Of a stretch of DNA of 64,000 nucleotides, positions 1-7,762 are shown in pieces (position 1 is the stretch's first letter; every line of letters starts with the position of its first letter). Origin of the DNA: Micromonospora coxensis. Lineage in GTDB: Bacteria > Actinomycetota > Actinomycetes > Mycobacteriales > Micromonosporaceae. Under the pieces are notes generated by a model. That model was not told the DNA's origin, did no database searches, and worked only from the letters and a program-made list of their open reading frames with translations. The stretch spans positions 434,001 to 498,000 of the forward strand of contig NZ_LT607753.1 in assembly GCF_900090295.1 (NCBI RefSeq). Direction: 5' to 3'. The position numbers and the translations under genes are program-made.

Positions 1-363
1 GCCAATCCGGTCACGTACCGCTCGAACGTGTCCGGGCGCGGCGTTCCGGGCCAGGTAGCTGACCGGGTGGGCCTGTCGGGGTGGTCGCAGACCGGTCGGC
101 ACAGGCAGCGGCCACGCCGCGTGCTCGCCCGCGCCCGCTCGGCGAGGCACGGTGGTGGTGATCTTCACCCGGGGCGCTGCCGTGGCACCCGCTGGCTACG
201 CGGACGCGCCCACGCGGTCGCCAGGCCGGTGACGACGACGGCGCCCAGGGCCGACCTCCGGGTCCGAGTGGCGATCGGCGTTCACGTGATGCCGCCCGCA
301 ACTGCCCGTCGGTGACGGGGTGTCGGTGCAGGCGTTGGCGCCCCGGACCTCGCCCGGCACGAA
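1..363. other. Left-edge region without a confident gene
   Basis: This stretch lies downstream of the GntR gene. Several frames are open, as expected at this GC content, but none has a ribosome binding site or recognisable protein. One minus-strand frame with a possible GTG near 165 runs off the left edge and could be the start of a truncated gene. I see no convincing terminator here. Confidence 0.3.
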
Positions 364-1029
364 TCAGGAGGATTTGGCTCCCGGCGTGTACACGGCGCCG
401 GTACGGATGTTCGGGACAGCGGCGCGGATGTGCGCGCGGGCCATCTCCTCCGCCCGATCGGCGTCGCCGGTCGCCAGCGCCTCGATGATCGCCAGGTGCT
501 CCGGGTGCGTCTCGTGCGGGTCGCGGTAGAGCCCCGGCGCCAGGCTGGTGGTGAGGATGTGGTGCACCTCGGCGGTCCGGGTGAGCAGCGGTTCGCCGGC
601 GAACTCCAGCAGCGCCCGGTGGAAGGCGACGTCGGCCTGGTAGTACGCCTCCGCGGAGCCGGTCTCGGTGAGTTGCTCGTACGCGTCCTGGAACAACACC
701 CGCAGGCGGGCCAGCTCGGCCCGGCTGACCCGGTGCGCGGCGAGGCGGCAGGCCAGCCCCTCCAACACGGCCCGGATCTCGAACACCGCGGTCATCCGGT
801 CCGCGTCGAAGCCCACCGCGTGCCAGCCGCGCGGGCCCGCGGCGACCAGCCCCTCACCCTCCAACCGGGCCAGGGCCCGGCGGACCGGTGTGCGACTCAC
901 CCCGAGCGCGACGGCCACCTCGCTCTGGTTGACCGGTTGCCCCGCGGGAATCTCGCCGTTGAGCAGCATCTCGCGCACCCGCTGGTAGGTGCTCTCCTCC
1001 ACCGGCAGGTAGCTCGTCTCAGCGCTCAC
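364..1029 (-). CDS. GntR-family transcriptional regulator, FCD (FadR-type) subfamily
   Basis: A 221-residue DNA-binding regulator. An N-terminal winged helix (about residues 10-75, with SEVAVALGVSRTPVRRALARL) is followed by an all-alpha FCD ligand-binding domain (about 85-210). The FCD part has the expected acidic and histidine positions, for example FEIRAVLEGLA and the DVAFHRALLEFAG stretch. Regulators of this class usually respond to small carboxylic acids or sugar acids. I chose the GTG at 1029 because it overlaps the stop of the upstream oxidoreductase (GTGA) and begins at the family's normal N-terminus; an in-frame extension is possible but has no domain. It is the last gene of the 9088-364 operon, so it probably controls that operon. 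A candidate operator is described at 4017 and 10279. Confidence 0.9.
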   Translation of the reverse strand: MSAETSYLPVEESTYQRVREMLLNGEIPAGQPVNQSEVAVALGVSRTPVRRALARLEGEGLVAAGPRGWHAVGFDADRMTAVFEIRAVLEGLACRLAAHRVSRAELARLRVLFQDAYEQLTETGSAEAYYQADVAFHRALLEFAGEPLLTRTAEVHHILTTSLAPGLYRDPHETHPEHLAIIEALATGDADRAEEMARAHIRAAVPNIRTGAVYTPGAKSS

Positions 1030-2096
1030 GGCAGCCTCTCGCCCGCAGGTTCCGGCACGCCCGCCGCACGATCGGCACGGATCCGCACCGCCCGTCCTAG
1101 TGCGGCTGACTGGTAACAGGCCTCCACCACCTGCATCGTACGGACATAGTCCGTGGCGGGAGTCTCCGCCTCCGCACCGCCGCGCAGGGCGTCGACGAAG
1201 TTCTGCTGCGCGGCGATCGCGCAGCCGCCCTTCCAGCCGTCCGGCATCCGGTAGGCGTGCCGCAGCACCTGACCGTCGCGCCGCAGCACCGTCATCGTGC
1301 CGTCGTCGGCCACCTCCAGCGTGGCTTCCGTGCCCTCCACCGACATCGTTCCGTACGCCAGGCTGCGTACCGTCCGCGCGACCGCGGAGCGGTCGGCGTC
1401 GTACACGACGATGCCGCCCCGGCTGGTGTGCAGCACGGCGACGACGAGATCCTCGCCGGCCACGGCCGGGTTGACGGTCGCTGTCGTGCACTGCACCTTG
1501 TCGATCTCACCGAACAGGAAGCGGGTGGTGTCGATGTAGTGCACGCCGGTCTCGAACAGCACCAGCCGCGGCATGTCGGCGAAGTAGGGCTGGTCCGGGT
1601 AGGGGTGTTCCCCCCAGCCGTCCCCCGGCCGCATCCGCATGGTGGTGTGGAACGGCTGTCCGACCACCCCGGCGTCGATGAGCTTCTTCGTCTCCCGGTA
1701 CCACGGCTGCCAGCGCCAGTTCTCGTTGACCACGAGCGGCACCCCGTGCCGGTGTGCCAGCTCCGCCAGCTCGGCGGCCTCCGCCACCGTCGCGGCCAGC
1801 GGCTTCTGGCACAGGACCGGCAGGCCGCGGGTCACCGCGTACCGGATCAGGTCTCCGTGGGTGGCCGGCGGCGTGCAGATGTCCAGGAAGTCGGGCCGCA
1901 CGGCGTCGATCGCCGCGGCCAGGTCGATTCCCGCCCAGCCCACGCCGGCGTCGCGTGCCACCGCGCCGACGCGGGCCCGGTCGCGGTGCCCGACCAGCCC
2001 ACGGATCTCCGCGCCCGAGACGGCTCGCCAGGCGGCGAGCTGGATGGGCGCGAAGTAGCCGACACCGACCATCAGGCCCCGCAGTGGTCGTTGCAT
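1026..2096 (-). CDS. Gfo/Idh/MocA-family NAD(P)-dependent oxidoreductase
   Basis: A 356-residue oxidoreductase. The N-terminal Rossmann fold has a nucleotide-binding glycine motif (LMVGVGYFAPIQ, about residues 8-19). In place of the common EKP it carries CQKPLAATVAEA, which keeps the catalytic lysine. The C-terminal half (about 125-330) is the usual open beta-sheet substrate domain, with HYIDTTRFLFGE. Such enzymes oxidise or reduce sugars, inositols and sugar acids; the substrate is not evident. I chose the ATG at 2096 because GGGGGAG lies just upstream; a GTG at 2117 would add seven residues. It sits between the isopropylmalate-like dehydrogenase and the GntR gene and overlaps the latter by 4 bp. 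It may supply an early oxidation step in the same pathway. Confidence 0.88.
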   Translation of the reverse strand: MQRPLRGLMVGVGYFAPIQLAAWRAVSGAEIRGLVGHRDRARVGAVARDAGVGWAGIDLAAAIDAVRPDFLDICTPPATHGDLIRYAVTRGLPVLCQKPLAATVAEAAELAELAHRHGVPLVVNENWRWQPWYRETKKLIDAGVVGQPFHTTMRMRPGDGWGEHPYPDQPYFADMPRLVLFETGVHYIDTTRFLFGEIDKVQCTTATVNPAVAGEDLVVAVLHTSRGGIVVYDADRSAVARTVRSLAYGTMSVEGTEATLEVADDGTMTVLRRDGQVLRHAYRMPDGWKGGCAIAAQQNFVDALRGGAEAETPATDYVRTMQVVEACYQSAALGRAVRIRADRAAGVPEPAGERLP

Positions 2097-2117
2097 CGCA
2101 GTCACTCCCCCGTTCAC

Positions 2118-3215
2118 TTACCGCCGCCGGATCGCGGCGGCGATGATCGCCTCGCCGACCTGGGCGGTCCCGGCGGTGCCACCCAGGTCGGGAGTGAGGA
2201 CCCGCCCGTCGGCGAGCACGTCGCCGACGGCGTCGTCGATCAGCCGGGCCACCTCGGCCGCGGCCGGGTCGGCATGTCGGTCTGCCAGCCAGTCGAGCAT
2301 CATCGCGGCCGACAGCACGGTGGCGATCGGATTGGCGACGCCCTTGCCGGCGATGGTGGGTGCGGAGCCGTGCGCGGGCTGGAACAACCCGTGCCGGTCA
2401 CCGATGTCACCGGAGGCGGCCAGGCCGAGCCCGCCCACCGTGGCCGCGGCCAGGTCGGAGATGATGTCGCCGAACATGTTCTCGGCGACCACCACGTCGA
2501 ACATGTCGGGCTGTTGCACCTGGTACGCGGTCATCGCGTCGACGTAGACGTGGTCGGCGCCGATGTCGGGATGCTCGGCGGCCACCTGGTCGAAGACCTG
2601 CCGGAAGAAGGCGTAGGAGCTGAGCACGTTCGCCTTGTCCACGCACGTCACCAGACGTCTGCCGTCGCGGGGCCGGCCACCTCGCTTGCCGGCCAGCCGG
2701 AACGCCTGCTCGCTCACCTTGCGGGTGCCCGTCGCGGTGATCACGATGGTGTCGGTCGCGACCTCGTCGCGCACGTTGCAGCCGCCCGTGCGGGAGGCGT
2801 AGAGACCCTCGACGTTCTCCCGGACCACCACGTAGTCGACGGGCGGTGCGGCCGACAGTGGGCTGGTCAGTCCCGGCCACGAGCGGACGGGGCGGATGCC
2901 GGCGTACAGGTCCAGGTCGAAGCGGAGCCGGAAGATGACGTCGCCGTTGACCTCCCGCCCGTCGGGGTGGCGGGCCTCGGGCAGGCCGATCGCGCCCATC
3001 AGGATCGCGTCGGACCGCACGCAGGCGTCGTACGCCTCGTCGGTGAACGCCACCCCTTCGCGCAGCCACCGGCCGGCGCCGGCGTCCTGGTGTCGCAGGT
3101 CGAGTGAGATCCCACCGTGCGCGGCGGTGAGCTGCTGCAGCACGGCGGTGGCGACGGCGGTGATCTCGGGACCGATGCCGTCCCCGGGCAGCACGGCGAT
3201 GCGGTACTCGGTCAT
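2118..3215 (-). CDS. Isocitrate/isopropylmalate-type beta-decarboxylating dehydrogenase (tartrate dehydrogenase-like)
   Basis: A 365-residue metal-dependent dehydrogenase. It has RIAVLPGDGIGPEIT at the N-terminus, VVVRENVEGLYASR in the substrate region, and the metal and cofactor segment FGDIISDLAAATVGGLGLAASGDIG followed by FQPAHGSAPTIAGK. Members oxidise a 2-hydroxy acid and often decarboxylate the keto acid. Known activities include 3-isopropylmalate, isocitrate, homoisocitrate, tartrate and D-malate oxidation. The ATG at 3215 overlaps the stop of the amidohydrolase (ATGA). Beside a four-carbon-acid-sugar kinase, it could play the role PdxA2 plays in tetronate pathways, oxidative decarboxylation of a phospho-tetronate. 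That is inference from context; PdxA belongs to the same superfamily. Confidence 0.88.
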   Translation of the reverse strand: MTEYRIAVLPGDGIGPEITAVATAVLQQLTAAHGGISLDLRHQDAGAGRWLREGVAFTDEAYDACVRSDAILMGAIGLPEARHPDGREVNGDVIFRLRFDLDLYAGIRPVRSWPGLTSPLSAAPPVDYVVVRENVEGLYASRTGGCNVRDEVATDTIVITATGTRKVSEQAFRLAGKRGGRPRDGRRLVTCVDKANVLSSYAFFRQVFDQVAAEHPDIGADHVYVDAMTAYQVQQPDMFDVVVAENMFGDIISDLAAATVGGLGLAASGDIGDRHGLFQPAHGSAPTIAGKGVANPIATVLSAAMMLDWLADRHADPAAAEVARLIDDAVGDVLADGRVLTPDLGGTAGTAQVGEAIIAAAIRRR

Positions 3216-4051
3216 GCGGCAGCCTCCGGTCGGGTCGTGGTGAGGGTGGACGGGGGCAGGCCGAAGACGCTGGTCGCCGTGTCGGCGCAGACCAGGCGAC
3301 GTTCGGCGGGGGTGAGACCGACGGCGTCGAGCTTCGCCAGTTCCACCGGGATGTTCTCGATGTGGTCGCTGCCGAACATGACGCGGTGGGCGCCGAGGCG
3401 ACGCACCATCTGCCGGACGCTGAAGGCGGGGCACCACGACGGCTCCAGGTGGACGTTCGCGGTGCTGACCGCCACCTCGATGGCCTCGGCGCAGAAGGCG
3501 CCGAACCCGGCGTGACAGAGCACCACCGGCCGTGGGCCGTACCGGCGGGCGGGTTCCACCACCCGCTGCGGCAGGGTGTGCGGACCGCCCAGGCCGGTGT
3601 GGACCATCACCGGCACGTCGTGATCCGCCGCGGCGCGGAACACCTTGTCGCACACCGGGTCGTCGGGAGCCACCGCGAACCCTGCGGTGTGGATCTTCAC
3701 CGCGACGAAGCCGGCCCGGGCGAGCAGGTGATCAGCGGCACGACGGTACTCCGCCTCGGGCAGCCGGGGGTCCAGGTTGACGATCCCGTACAGCCGGCCG
3801 GGATGACCGGCCACCGCCTCGGTGATCTCGGCGTGCACCCGGTCGGCGGTCCCCCGGTCGGCGGTGGGCTGCGGCATGACGAGGGTGGTGGCGATGCCGT
3901 GCCGGTCCATCGCCTGCAGCAGATCGGCGGCGCCGGACGAGTAGCCGGTGGCGGCAGAGCGACCGAAGTGCCCGTGCACGTCGACCAGCGGGCCCCCGAG
4001 CACCGGCCCTTCCGAACTGCATACATCGTATTCATTCGGCGGTGCAGTCAT
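3212..4051 (-). CDS. Amidohydrolase-related (TIM-barrel, amidohydrolase_2-like) protein
   Basis: A 279-residue metal-dependent hydrolase of the amidohydrolase_2 kind. It shows the N-terminal metal motif VDVHGHFG (residues about 23-30), VKIHTAGF, VMVHTGLGG, VVLCHAGFG and FGSDH near the C-terminus, in the order expected of the barrel strands. Relatives hydrolyse lactones or decarboxylate aromatic and dicarboxylic acids. A lactonase or sugar-acid role would fit the neighbouring oxidoreductase and kinase, but nothing fixes the substrate. Its start overlaps the end of the kinase gene by 20 bp, and its stop overlaps the dehydrogenase start. A regulatory-looking 17-bp motif lies inside its first codons (4017-4033). 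Confidence 0.82.
   Translation of the reverse strand: MTAPPNEYDVCSSEGPVLGGPLVDVHGHFGRSAATGYSSGAADLLQAMDRHGIATTLVMPQPTADRGTADRVHAEITEAVAGHPGRLYGIVNLDPRLPEAEYRRAADHLLARAGFVAVKIHTAGFAVAPDDPVCDKVFRAAADHDVPVMVHTGLGGPHTLPQRVVEPARRYGPRPVVLCHAGFGAFCAEAIEVAVSTANVHLEPSWCPAFSVRQMVRRLGAHRVMFGSDHIENIPVELAKLDAVGLTPAERRLVCADTATSVFGLPPSTLTTTRPEAAA
4017..4033 (-). promoter_or_regulatory. Candidate GntR-type operator inside the operon
   Basis: On the minus strand this reads GAATACGATGTATGCAG. It matches the site at 10279-10295 (GGATACGTTGTATACAG) at 14 of 17 positions, with the ATAC-n3-GTAT core conserved. The core is imperfectly palindromic, as FCD-type GntR operators usually are. It overlaps coding sequence of the amidohydrolase, so it may act as an internal site, or the similarity may be partly chance. 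Confidence 0.4.
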
Positions 4052-5486
4052 CCGCCCCCTCCTGTCCCCCGGATCCGTCGAGCATCTTCACCACAGCGAG
4101 CAGGTCGTCCGGGCCACCGACGTTGCCGGGAAAGACCACGTAGGTCAGGCCCGGAAACCGGCTGTCCGCCCCGGCCCGCCAGACCGGCACCCCTGGCAGC
4201 ACCTGACCCAGCACGTCGGCCCGGCTGATCCCCAGCCCGTCGGCGGCGACGTCGCTGGAGGTGATACCGCCCTTGGCCACCACGAAAGCGGGACGCACCG
4301 GTATCCGGCCGACGATCTGCACCAGCCCGGCCGAGACCCGCACGCTGCGGGCGAGGGCCAGGGCGGCGCTCGGGGCGGTCAGGACGGTGCGACTGGTGTG
4401 CACCACGGCAGTGCACCCTGCGGCCACCGCGTCACCGGCCAACTCGGCCACCCGGTCGACCTCGGCGCGGACCTGCTGCTCCGACCCCGCCAGCCGCGCG
4501 GCGTCGACGTGGATGCCGATCACGCTGAGATCGGCGAGCAACCGGTCGAGTTGGGCGGTGGTGGCGGGTACGTGAGAGCCCACCACCACCAGACCGCCCG
4601 CGTCCGCCGGCCGCCGGAGCCCCAGCTCGGCGACGGTGAGCAGACCCCGCGGCGGCAGTCCGGCGCGGACCCGGACGAACGACGCGGCGGTGCGGTAGAG
4701 CAACCGCGCACCCGCGGCCTCGGCGGCGAGCACTCCGGCCACCAGCACCTCGAGGTCGGCCGGGTGTGCCACGTCGCAGGCGCAGACGGCGCCGTCGCGC
4801 AGCCGACGCAACCGGCCGGCCACCGCCGCCGGGCCTCCCCTGCGCAGTTCCCACGCGGTCAGCACCTGCACGTCCTGGCGTGGTATCCGGCCGCCACTAC
4901 GCTCGGCCACCCAGTCCGGCAGGTCGGACGAGGTGAAGCCGAACGTGGCGTCGCGGGCGTACGGTGTCCGTCCGACCGGCATCCAGCCGCCGGCGTCAGC
5001 CACCCAGTGCCGGCCGTCCACGGTGACCCGCCCGGCCTCCAGGAACGCCGGTACCAGCAGCACCCCGTCGAAGCCACCGCCGAGCCCTTCGGCCAGCGCC
5101 TGCGTCTCGTCGGGAAAGTGCCCGCGCAGGGTCGAGTCGCCCCGACTGACGACCACCACCCGCCGCCGCGCCACCTCGGCCGCCGCCCGGACCTGCCGGC
5201 CGGTCCGGACGTTGATGTCGGCCGCCCGGGTCGGGTCGAGCGACCGGGAGTTCGTCAGCAGGTACAGCGCCGGCGGGCCGGCGGCCAGTTCGGCGGCGAT
5301 CGTGTCGACGTCCCAACGGGTGAGCACCGGCACCCCGTGCGCCGTCTGCGTGCCGGTGGGATCGTCGTCGAGCACGACGACCGTGCACCGCTGCGCGGCG
5401 ATCTGCTCCGACAGCGGCGGCACGAGCGGAGTGGCCCACGGTTTCGGCAGGCCCGCCAGATACAACGGTGTCAATGAGCCGTTCAT
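4032..5486 (-). CDS. Four-carbon acid sugar kinase family protein (DUF1537; OtnK/DtnK-like)
   Basis: A 484-residue two-domain kinase. The N-terminal domain has VVVLDDDPTGTQT, LLTNSRSLD and VVSRGDSTLRGHFPDET, the hallmark substrate-side motifs. The C-terminal nucleotide-binding domain has VVAKGGITSSDVAADGLG and the terminal PGNVGGPDDLLAVV. Characterised relatives phosphorylate D- or L-threonate, erythronate and similar four-carbon acids. The ATG at 5486 overlaps the stop of the glyoxalase-fold gene (ATGA). Classic tetronate operons pair this kinase with a PdxA2-type dehydrogenase; here an isopropylmalate-type dehydrogenase sits two genes downstream, which suggests an analogous route to a C3 phosphate. 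Confidence 0.9.
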   Translation of the reverse strand: MNGSLTPLYLAGLPKPWATPLVPPLSEQIAAQRCTVVVLDDDPTGTQTAHGVPVLTRWDVDTIAAELAAGPPALYLLTNSRSLDPTRAADINVRTGRQVRAAAEVARRRVVVVSRGDSTLRGHFPDETQALAEGLGGGFDGVLLVPAFLEAGRVTVDGRHWVADAGGWMPVGRTPYARDATFGFTSSDLPDWVAERSGGRIPRQDVQVLTAWELRRGGPAAVAGRLRRLRDGAVCACDVAHPADLEVLVAGVLAAEAAGARLLYRTAASFVRVRAGLPPRGLLTVAELGLRRPADAGGLVVVGSHVPATTAQLDRLLADLSVIGIHVDAARLAGSEQQVRAEVDRVAELAGDAVAAGCTAVVHTSRTVLTAPSAALALARSVRVSAGLVQIVGRIPVRPAFVVAKGGITSSDVAADGLGISRADVLGQVLPGVPVWRAGADSRFPGLTYVVFPGNVGGPDDLLAVVKMLDGSGGQEGADDCTAE

Positions 5487-5893
5487 GAGCCGGTCAGCTC
5501 CAACTGGACGCCACCGGTGCAGCGGGTGTCCAGGAAGACGGAACGCTTGCCCTGGACGCCCTGGTGAGGCGTCGGCTGGGCAGGTGGGATCCCGACGCCG
5601 TCGCCCTGCCAGGCCACGTCGACGGTGTCCACCGCGAAGCCGAGATGGTGCAGACCCGTGCCGTGCCGGTCCAGCCAGTCGTGCAAGGGGTGCGGCCTGA
5701 CCAGCGGCTGCACCAGTTGCAGGTGGACGGCGCCCAGGTCGAGATGGGTGAGCAGGACCGAGCCCTGGTTGACCACTTCGGCGTGCAGGACCACGAAGCC
5801 CAGGCGGTCGCGCCACAGCGCCAGCGCCTGCTCCGTGTCGGGTACCACGAGGCCGATGTGGTCGAGCCCGCGAATTCGGTCTCGCATCGTCAT
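5483..5893 (-). CDS. VOC-superfamily (glyoxalase/methylmalonyl-CoA epimerase-like) protein
   Basis: A 136-residue vicinal-oxygen-chelate protein with the two-repeat pattern. The first repeat has GLDHIGLVVPDTEQALALWRD, and the second has LHHLGFAVD followed by VFLDTRCTGGVQLELTGS. The histidines of DHIG and HHLG and the glutamate of QLELTG are plausible metal ligands. Size and motifs resemble methylmalonyl-CoA epimerase and small lactoylglutathione-lyase-like proteins, so an epimerase or isomerase acting on an acidic intermediate is reasonable. It lies between the importer permease and the kinase with 4-bp overlaps on both sides, so it belongs to the pathway. The substrate is unknown. Confidence 0.85.
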   Translation of the reverse strand: MTMRDRIRGLDHIGLVVPDTEQALALWRDRLGFVVLHAEVVNQGSVLLTHLDLGAVHLQLVQPLVRPHPLHDWLDRHGTGLHHLGFAVDTVDVAWQGDGVGIPPAQPTPHQGVQGKRSVFLDTRCTGGVQLELTGS

Positions 5894-6804
5894 CCCTTCA
5901 CCGCCCCGGCGGTCAGACCGGACAGGTAGTAGTCCATGAGGAAGGAAAAGATGATCACCACGGGCAGCGCGCCCAGCAGCGCGCCGCCCATCAGCTGGCC
6001 CCAGGCGAACACGTCGCCCACCTGCAGCGCGTTGACCAGTCCGACGGCGACGGGTTGCTTGTCGGCGGAACGGACGAAGGTCAGCGCGTACAGGTACTCC
6101 TGCCAGCAGAGGGTGAAGGCGAAGAAGAACACCGACACCACCCCGGGCAGCACCAGTGGCAGGTCGATCAGCACCATCGCCCGCAGTCGGCTGGCCCCGT
6201 CGATGCGTGCCGCCTCCGCCAGTTCCACCGGCAGGCTCTGGAAGTAGCTGGAGAGCATCCAGGCGATGAAGGGCACCAGGAAGGTCAGGTACACCAGGAT
6301 CAACGCGCCGAGCGTGTTGCCCAGGTGCAGCCGGTTGACCACCACGTTCATCGGGATGAACAGCAGCGCCGGCGGGAGCAGGTAGGTCGAGAAGACGATC
6401 ACGCCGACGAGGGTGCCGCCGCGATAGCGCAGCCGCCCGAGGCTGTAGGCCGCCGGGACCCCGATGACCAGGGCGATCGCGGAGGCGGACAGAGCCACGA
6501 TCAGGCTGTTCAGCGTCCAGGTGAGGAACTTGGTCTCGGTGAGCAGGTCCCGGAAGTGCTCCAGGGTGAGTCCGCTGACCGAGAACGGACGGTCGGCGAC
6601 CCGGTAGAGGTCGGATCCGGTACGCAGCGAGGTCAGCGCCATCCAGACGAACGGGAACAGGGTGAAGACGGTGAACAGCGCCATGGTGACGGTGATCAGC
6701 AGCCGTCGGGTCACGCGGAGCCGGCGCAACAGCCCCACCGGCGGCGACGGTGCGGGAAGGGGCGGCCGGGCGGTGGCCCGGCCGGACAGGGTGGCCATGG
6801 TCAT
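5890..6804 (-). CDS. Carbohydrate ABC transporter permease (MalG/UgpE type)
   Basis: A 304-residue inner-membrane permease of the CUT1 sugar-importer class with six predicted hydrophobic segments. The EAA loop reads VELAEAARIDGASRLRAMVLIDLPL, in two parts around the conserved glycine; this is the contact site for the ATPase. The long cytoplasmic N-terminus is proline- and arginine-rich. The start at 6804 overlaps the stop of the partner permease (ATGA). No ATPase gene is encoded in this operon, so a shared MsiK-like ATPase encoded elsewhere probably energises it, as is known for actinomycete CUT1 systems. Confidence 0.92.
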   Translation of the reverse strand: MTMATLSGRATARPPLPAPSPPVGLLRRLRVTRRLLITVTMALFTVFTLFPFVWMALTSLRTGSDLYRVADRPFSVSGLTLEHFRDLLTETKFLTWTLNSLIVALSASAIALVIGVPAAYSLGRLRYRGGTLVGVIVFSTYLLPPALLFIPMNVVVNRLHLGNTLGALILVYLTFLVPFIAWMLSSYFQSLPVELAEAARIDGASRLRAMVLIDLPLVLPGVVSVFFFAFTLCWQEYLYALTFVRSADKQPVAVGLVNALQVGDVFAWGQLMGGALLGALPVVIIFSFLMDYYLSGLTAGAVKG

Positions 6805-7757
6805 TTCGCCTTTCGTCGCATCACGGTCAGTTGCAGCGCGATGATCGCGGCGAGCGCGGGGAACACGAAGAACGAGATCGCCGAACCGGAGGCGATGTCC
6901 GCTCCCCGGATGCCGGTGCGGAACGCCAGGGTGCTGATCAGGTGGGTGCTGTTGACCGGACCGCCGTTGGTGAGGATCCAGACGATCTGGAAGTCGCCGA
7001 GGGTCTGCACGAACGAGAAGAGCGTGACCACCACCAGGATCGGGGTCAGGTGCGGAAGGATGATGTACCGCAGCCGCTGCCATGCGTTCGCGCCGTCGAC
7101 GACGGCGGCCTCGACGAGTTCCTTCGGCACGGTGGCCAGGCCGGCGAGGATGATGATCCCGAAGAACGGGGCGCCGCGCCAGATGTTGACCGTCTGCACG
7201 GCGGCCATCGCCCAGCCCGCCTCCCCCAGCCACGGAATGTTGCCGTCCACCAGGCCGGCCTGCCGGCCGAGGTAGGTCAGCACGCTGAAGTCGGCCTGGA
7301 ACATCCACATCCATGCCAGCACGCTCAACGACGACGGCACCACCCAGGGCAGCAGGAAGGCGGCCCGGAAGAACCGCCGGAACCGGCGTACCTCGTTGAG
7401 CGCCAACGCCATCACCAGGCCGAGCACCAGCTTCGCCAGCACCGCGGTGACCGTGTAGTTGAACGTGTTCCACATGGTCCGGCCGAAGACCGGGTCGTCG
7501 AGCAGGTCCAGGTAGTTGGACAACCCGACGAAGGAGACGGTGTCACTGCCGAGCGCCTTGTCGGTCAGGCTGAACCAGACGGTCAGCAGCAGTGGATAGC
7601 CCACCAGCCCGAGGACGACCACGGCCATCGGAAGGACGAGCAGGTAGCCCAGCGGGGTCTCCCGGTCCAGGAAGGACCAGCGTTCCCGAGGGGCCACCGG
7701 GCCGAGGCCGGCCGACGGACGTGGTCGCGCCAGGCGATCATGGGTACGCACGGTCAT
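6801..7757 (-). CDS. Carbohydrate ABC transporter permease (MalF/UgpA type)
   Basis: A 318-residue CUT1 permease with six hydrophobic segments. The first is LGYLLVLPMAVVVLGLVGY at about residues 36-54. The EAA motif ELVEAAVVDGANAWQRLRYI lies about two-thirds along. It pairs with the MalG-type subunit immediately downstream (4-bp overlap) and follows the binding-protein gene after 5 bp. The imported compound is unknown; the adjacent sugar-acid enzymes suggest an oligosaccharide or sugar-acid derivative. Confidence 0.92.
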   Translation of the reverse strand: MTVRTHDRLARPRPSAGLGPVAPRERWSFLDRETPLGYLLVLPMAVVVLGLVGYPLLLTVWFSLTDKALGSDTVSFVGLSNYLDLLDDPVFGRTMWNTFNYTVTAVLAKLVLGLVMALALNEVRRFRRFFRAAFLLPWVVPSSLSVLAWMWMFQADFSVLTYLGRQAGLVDGNIPWLGEAGWAMAAVQTVNIWRGAPFFGIIILAGLATVPKELVEAAVVDGANAWQRLRYIILPHLTPILVVVTLFSFVQTLGDFQIVWILTNGGPVNSTHLISTLAFRTGIRGADIASGSAISFFVFPALAAIIALQLTVMRRKAK

Positions 7758-7762
7758 CCCGG

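Noticed and set aside
1257..3107. A 616-codon plus-strand open frame opposite the oxidoreductase and dehydrogenase genes
   Set aside because: It is antisense to two well-recognised genes, has no domain or ribosome binding site, and long antisense frames are expected at this GC content.
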